Positions 60,171-63,658 of a stretch of 63,658 bases of DNA are shown in pieces (the first letter of the stretch is position 1; each line of letters opens with the position of its first letter). Source of the stretch: Prochlorococcus sp. AG-347-K19 (GTDB lineage Bacteria; Cyanobacteriota; Cyanobacteriia; PCC-6307; Cyanobiaceae); NCBI GenBank assembly GCA_003281335.1, contig QCCG01000007.1:1-63658 (forward strand), in the 5' to 3' direction. The position numbers were made by a program, and so were the translations under genes. A model generated the notes under the pieces. That model saw nothing but the letters and a program-made list of their open reading frames with translations. It ran no database searches and was not told where the DNA came from.

Positions 60171-61514
60171 TTGACAAATAATCAAAAAGAAAAAATATTT
60201 TCGAACAAATTTATTCAAAATTTTTTAGAAAATGAATCTAAAGTAACTTTAAAAAATCAATATAAATTTGCTGAAATTGCATCTTCACTAGCATTTTATT
60301 TAAAATCATTTTCCAATATAAATAAGTTATTAGATTATATATGTTTAATTTTCAAACATATTTTTTCTGAGAATATCATTTTAATTATCCCTCTAAATTA
60401 TGAGGGTCAGATATGGAATGAAAATATAAGATTTTCTGCTAATGATGAATGTTTAACAATTCAAAAAGAAATTAATAGTTTTTTTAATCAATTTCATTTT
60501 TCAAAAAATTTTAAAATAAAAGAAATTCTAAATTTTGAAAATGCTTTAAAAAATAATTTTAAAGAATATAAAATTGAAACAAAAAAAATAACATCTAGAG
60601 GTAAATGTAGGGGATTTATTTACATTTTCAGCAAAGATTTTTCTAGACAGTTGATTACTGAAGATAGTAATTTCAATTTTATTGAAAATTGTCTAGCTGT
60701 TGGATTAGAAAATCACTACTTAATAAAAACAAAGAAAAAGCATGAAAACGTAGATAGAGAAATTTCAATCGGGGCTGAAATTCAATCTCAATTACTCCCT
60801 GATTATTGTCCAATTATCCATGGTATAGATCTGGCAGCTCATTGTAGACCAGCTCTTCAGCTTGGCGGAGATTACTATGATTTTATGTGCTTAAAGACGA
60901 ATATCTCCGAAAAAAGAAAAGAAAAATCAAGATGGGCATTTGTGATAGGTGATGTCATGGGTAAAGGGATTCCAGCCGGTCTTTTAATGACGATGTTAAG
61001 AGGAATGCTACGTGCAGAGGTTCTTACAGGTTTGCCTCCAGATAGAATTTTGCATGATTTGAATCAATTAGCAATAAACGATTTAGATCAATCACATAGA
61101 TTTGTGACTTTATTTTACTCAGATTATGACCCTAGAACTAGAAGACTGAGATTCGCTAATGCAGCACATAATCCTCCTTTGCTTTGGAAAAGTTCAGATC
61201 AGAAAATTATTAAATTAGATGCAGAAGGATTTGTACTTGGATTACAAAAAGATGCTGAATATCAATGTGGTGAAATAAAGCTTAATCAAAATGATTTAGT
61301 TCTTTATTACACAGATGGAGTAATAGATGCTTCTAATTCTTTAGGGCAAAGATTTGAAGAGGAAAGGTTAATTAAAACGCTTACAAAATTATGCAAGCAA
61401 TCTTATACATCTCAAGAAATTTTAAATAAAATATTTAAAAAGTTAGATGATTTTACAGGGCAAAATAGACATCTAGAAGATGACGCCTCGATGGTTATTT
61501 TTCAATTGAAATAA
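60171..61514 (+). CDS. RsbU/SpoIIE-type serine phosphatase
   Basis: This 447-residue protein has a C-terminal PP2C-like phosphatase domain: QSQLLPDYCPIIHGIDLAAH, RPALQLGGDYYDFM, GDVMGKGIPAGLLM, FANAAHNPP and DLVLYYTDGVID, with the metal aspartates in GDYYD and YTDG. The first about 190 residues look like a degenerate GAF-type sensor domain. Such phosphatases act in partner-switching control of sigma factors, but no anti-sigma or STAS gene is adjacent here. TTG start. Confidence 0.92.
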   Translation: MTNNQKEKIFSNKFIQNFLENESKVTLKNQYKFAEIASSLAFYLKSFSNINKLLDYICLIFKHIFSENIILIIPLNYEGQIWNENIRFSANDECLTIQKEINSFFNQFHFSKNFKIKEILNFENALKNNFKEYKIETKKITSRGKCRGFIYIFSKDFSRQLITEDSNFNFIENCLAVGLENHYLIKTKKKHENVDREISIGAEIQSQLLPDYCPIIHGIDLAAHCRPALQLGGDYYDFMCLKTNISEKRKEKSRWAFVIGDVMGKGIPAGLLMTMLRGMLRAEVLTGLPPDRILHDLNQLAINDLDQSHRFVTLFYSDYDPRTRRLRFANAAHNPPLLWKSSDQKIIKLDAEGFVLGLQKDAEYQCGEIKLNQNDLVLYYTDGVIDASNSLGQRFEEERLIKTLTKLCKQSYTSQEILNKIFKKLDDFTGQNRHLEDDASMVIFQLK

Positions 61515-61575
61515 ATATTTTTGTCACTTATATAAAAAAATGCTTTATTAGAGATACTTAAAGTTACTAATTGAT

Positions 61576-63228
61576 ATGGCAAAAGTTTGGAGTAAAAGGT
61601 TTGATAATGAACTTGATACTTTTATTGAAAAGTTTAATGCCTCAATTGGTTTTGATAGAAAGCTTATTTTAGAAGATTTAGATTGCTCGATTGCTCATGC
61701 AAAAATGCTTGGCAAAACTAAAGTTTTATCCTCATCTGAAGCTTTGCAAATTATAAATGGTTTAGAGTCAATAAAAGTTGATTATTTGGAGGGTAAATTT
61801 TCTCCTGGTCCACCTTCTGAAGATATTCACTATTGCATTGAAAAAAAGCTAATAAGTTTAATTGGTGAAGCTGGAAAAAAATTACATACAGGTAGAAGTA
61901 GAAATGATCAAGTTGGTACTGATTTAAGATTGTGGCTAAGAAAAGAAATTGATAATAATGAAATTTTATTAACCGATTTGCAAAAATCCTTCTTAAATCT
62001 TGCGAAAACCAATATCTACACCTTAATTCCTGGATATACCCACATGCAAAGAGCTCAACCATTATCTCTGGCTCATCATTTATTGGCTTATGTAGAAATG
62101 CTCCAAAGAGACCGTGAAAGGTTTAAAGAAGTACGTTCAAGAGTTAATACTTCCCCTTTAGGAGCTGCAGCATTAGCAGGAACAAAAATAAAAATAGATA
62201 GGCACTTTACAGCTGCAGAATTGGGTTTTGAAAAGATTTATAAAAACAGTATTGATGCAGTAAGTGATAGGGATTTTTGTATAGAGTTTGTTTCTGCATC
62301 TGCTTTGTTGATGTCTCATTTAAGTAAAATTTCAGAAGAAATAATTTTATGGGTAACTGATGAATTTTCTTTTGCCAAATTAACAGATAAATGTGCCACA
62401 GGAAGTAGCTTGATGCCGCAGAAAAAAAATCCTGATGTTCCAGAATTGATAAGAGGTAAGACAGGCAGAGTTTATGGACACCTTCAGGCATTGTTAACGA
62501 TGGTCAAAGGGGTACCACTTTCATACAATAAGGATTTTCAAGAGGATAAAGAGCCAATATTCGATACTGCAGAAACAATATCTTCTTGTATTAAAGCAAT
62601 GACCATTCTAATAAATGAGGGAATTGAATTTAATATAAAAAATCTATCCGATTCTGTAGAAAATGACTTTTCTAATGCTACTGATTTGGCAGATTATTTA
62701 GTTGGCAAAGATGTTCCTTTTAGGACTGCCTATCAGGTTGTTGATGAAATTGATTGGTTAACTAAATTACGGAGAGGATTAGAGGAAACCCGAAAAGGAT
62801 TTGTTACTGAATTATTAGATAAATTAGGAGATGATCCTCTTACTCCTGAATCTCTTGATGATTTAGAGACTCTATTAATTAGAGCTGATGTAGGGATTGA
62901 TTCAACCGATAAAGTAATAAGTTCTCTCAGAACAAAATTAAACGAAGAAGTCTTGGGTGGAGAGGCAGGAATAAAATTTTTGAAGAAGGAATTAAAATTA
63001 ATTATTGATAAACCAATAAAAAGTTCGGGCATTGATCTCTTAGTTCCCCAAAAGGGTAAGTTAAATGTCTGGTTATTAGTAGGTGTTAATGGTGTAGGTA
63101 AAACTACTACGTTAGGAAAATTAGCATATTTGTCATCCAAAAGTAATTATAAAACTTTGATAGCCGCCGCCTCTTCCTCCTCTACGAGATCCACCAGAAC
63201 CTCTAGGCTCAGCTTTATTAATTCTTAA
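61576..63228 (+). CDS. argH: Argininosuccinate lyase, residues 1-388, fused by rearrangement to an FtsY fragment
   Basis: ArgH splits argininosuccinate to arginine and fumarate. Bases 61576-62740 code for native Arg[35 protein letters not shown] and the active-site loop [12 protein letters not shown] (residues 276-287). At about codon 388 (YQVV) the sequence switches to the FtsY copy for about 143 residues. A nonsense tail then reads the antisense of the RNA-binding-protein gene to a stop at 63228. The lost native C-terminus, ending in a GGTG motif, is found on the opposite strand at 63555-63658. I regard the fusion as an artefact; the native gene should be about 460 codons. Confidence 0.95.
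   Translation: MAKVWSKRFDNELDTFIEKFNASIGFDRKLILEDLDCSIAHAKMLGKTKVLSSSEALQIINGLESIKVDYLEGKFSPGPPSEDIHYCIEKKLISLIGEAGKKLHTGRSRNDQVGTDLRLWLRKEIDNNEILLTDLQKSFLNLAKTNIYTLIPGYTHMQRAQPLSLAHHLLAYVEMLQRDRERFKEVRSRVNTSPLGAAALAGTKIKIDRHFTAAELGFEKIYKNSIDAVSDRDFCIEFVSASALLMSHLSKISEEIILWVTDEFSFAKLTDKCATGSSLMPQKKNPDVPELIRGKTGRVYGHLQALLTMVKGVPLSYNKDFQEDKEPIFDTAETISSCIKAMTILINEGIEFNIKNLSDSVENDFSNATDLADYLVGKDVPFRTAYQVVDEIDWLTKLRRGLEETRKGFVTELLDKLGDDPLTPESLDDLETLLIRADVGIDSTDKVISSLRTKLNEEVLGGEAGIKFLKKELKLIIDKPIKSSGIDLLVPQKGKLNVWLLVGVNGVGKTTTLGKLAYLSSKSNYKTLIAAASSSSTRSTRTSRLSFINS
62741..63167 (+). repeat. Second copy of the 427-base ftsY segment, breaking argH
   Basis: It reads identically to 59168-59594 by row-by-row comparison. 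It is joined to argH on the left at TATCAGGTTG|TTGATGAAAT. On the right it is joined to the inverted RNA-binding-protein gene at GATAGCCGC|CGCCTCTTCC. Short similarity at both joins (TTG-TGAAAT and GCCGC, assuming typical native flanks) suggests template switching. Confidence 0.95.
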
Positions 63229-63441
63229 TGGTCTACCCATAAGTTCCGTACCTTGCAAGCCATCAATAGCTTTTGACTCAATCGCTTCATCTGCCATTTC
63301 AATAAATGCAAATCCTCTTTTCCTACCAGTATCCCGCTCTAAGGGAAGAGAACAATTTAAAACCTCACCGAAAGGGGCAAACAACTGTATAACATCTTCA
63401 CGCTCTGCGCGGAACGGCAAATTGCCAACAAAAATACTCAC
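63133..63441 (-). CDS. RRM-type RNA-binding protein, truncated at its C-terminus by the rearrangement
   Basis: Native sequence runs from the GTG at 63441 to about 63168 (91 residues). It has a complete RNA-recognition motif with RNP2 IFVGNLPF and RNP1 KRGFAFIEM. The start of the glycine- and arginine-rich tail ([11 protein letters not shown]) is followed by an abrupt switch into antisense ftsY sequence and a stop at 63133. Cyanobacterial rbp proteins of this type are often cold-induced and normally carry a longer Gly-rich tail. It should lie downstream of argH on the same strand; here it is inverted relative to 61576-62740. Confidence 0.9.
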   Translation of the reverse strand: MSIFVGNLPFRAEREDVIQLFAPFGEVLNCSLPLERDTGRKRGFAFIEMADEAIESKAIDGLQGTELMGRPLRINKAEPRGSGGSRRGGRGGGYQSFIITFG

Positions 63442-63469
63442 TTTAAACTCAACAAAAAATTTACCTTAT

Positions 63470-63490
63470 AAAAAAACTACAATGAGTAGT
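63470..63490 (-). terminator. Possible terminator between argH and the RNA-binding-protein gene
   Basis: On the reverse strand ACTAC-TCATT-GTAGT forms a 5-pair stem with a 5-base loop, followed directly by a run of six T (63475-63470). The stem can be lengthened by weak A-T and G-T pairs. It lies after the inverted argH end and before the RNA-binding-protein start, where it could separate the two transcripts. Confidence 0.35.
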
Positions 63491-63554
63491 CTCATAATAT
63501 TGCTTTACTATTCTACTTCAAAGCATACCCTTGTTGTAGAAATATAATTGAGAT

Positions 63555-63658
63555 TCAAATTAACAATCTTTTTTGCCAATTATTAACCTCTTTTTCTACC
63601 TGCACAAAACCTGTACCGCCCTCGCTATTTCTTGATTTAACAACATTAAAAGGTTTTA
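63555..63658 (-). CDS. argH: Argininosuccinate lyase, C-terminal 33 residues, inverted and cut by the right edge
   Basis: Read from the window edge on the reverse strand, the open frame gives [16 protein letters not shown], then [17 protein letters not shown] and TGA at 63557-63555. The R-x3-GGTG-x3-V pattern is the usual ArgH C-terminus. The 3' end of argH therefore lies in opposite orientation to its 5' part at 61576-62740, separated from the RNA-binding-protein start by 113 bases of normal-looking spacer. Confidence 0.85.
   Translation of the reverse strand, partial: KPFNVVKSRNSEGGTGFVQVEKEVNNWQKRLLI

Noticed and set aside
61576..63228. A 550-residue ArgH-FtsY fusion as a new bifunctional protein
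   Set aside because: The FtsY part is a partial copy identical to a gene 3.6 kb away. It lacks the GTPase core, and the tail is antisense of another gene. An artefact explains all of this.

Overview
The window is a core-genome segment of a high-light-adapted Prochlorococcus, a marine picocyanobacterium. The evidence is the very low GC content (roughly 30% by eye), the dense short-spaced genes, and a gene order I recall from Prochlorococcus genomes: thrC, then the replication origin, then dnaN, PRC-barrel protein, purL, purF, gyrA-like, TPR protein, queG, DUF502, nusB, ftsY, rsbU-like, argH and an RNA-binding protein. Those genomes are usually numbered from dnaN, so the window crosses coordinate zero of the chromosome. 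I see no prophage, insertion sequence, CRISPR array or genomic island.

Layout. 1-6471: a SprT-like protease cut by the left edge, a membrane-anchored hypothetical, a T4-type ATP-dependent DNA ligase, a VTT membrane protein, valS, an A-type Fe-S protein and tRNA-Val(UAC). 6570-17370: one long plus-strand run, mazG-speE-speB-gcvT-aspS-pyrG-queE-queC-pabB-pabC (nucleotide clean-up, polyamines, one-carbon metabolism, translation, CTP, preQ0 and p-aminobenzoate). 17343-33401: cobA, an MFS exporter, ppk, a group 2 sigma factor, a phytol-kinase-like protein, DAHP synthase, acnB, a ClC channel, purU, an FAD oxidoreductase, dnaK and aroE. 33505-46854: rpsF, argG, two small proteins, mraY, sucrose-phosphate synthase, uvrA, recN, an AarF/UbiB kinase, a DUF1400 protein and thrC. 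46855-47192 is the only gene-free stretch over 300 bases. It carries DnaA-box-like sites and is the likely oriC. 47193-61514 runs from dnaN to the rsbU-like phosphatase.

The right end (about 59,100-63,658) is abnormal. argH breaks off after codon 388. It runs without a gap into a 427-base copy of the middle of ftsY (59168-59594 = 62741-63167, constant offset 3573, no difference seen). That copy runs straight into the RNA-binding-protein gene in reverse orientation, and the reverse strand then carries the end of argH up to the window edge. Normally argH and the RNA-binding-protein gene should follow one another on the same strand. The window therefore ends in a backward jump followed by an inversion, all drawn from about 5 kb of local sequence. 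This is the pattern expected of a multiple-displacement-amplification (single-cell genome) or assembly chimera, and the apparent 550-residue ArgH-FtsY fusion should not be read as a new protein. ftsY itself also carries a frameshift near 59927 and a 30-base in-frame tandem repeat near its start.

Functionally the segment is housekeeping: replication and repair (dnaN, gyrA-like, uvrA, recN, ligase), purine, pyrimidine and arginine synthesis (purL, purF, purU, pyrG, argG, argH), the shikimate-to-folate branch (DAHP synthase, aroE, pabB, pabC), queuosine (queE, queC, queG), polyamines, phosphate storage and protein targeting. I found no convincing previously undescribed system. The most useful results are the end chimera, the ftsY anomalies and the origin region.
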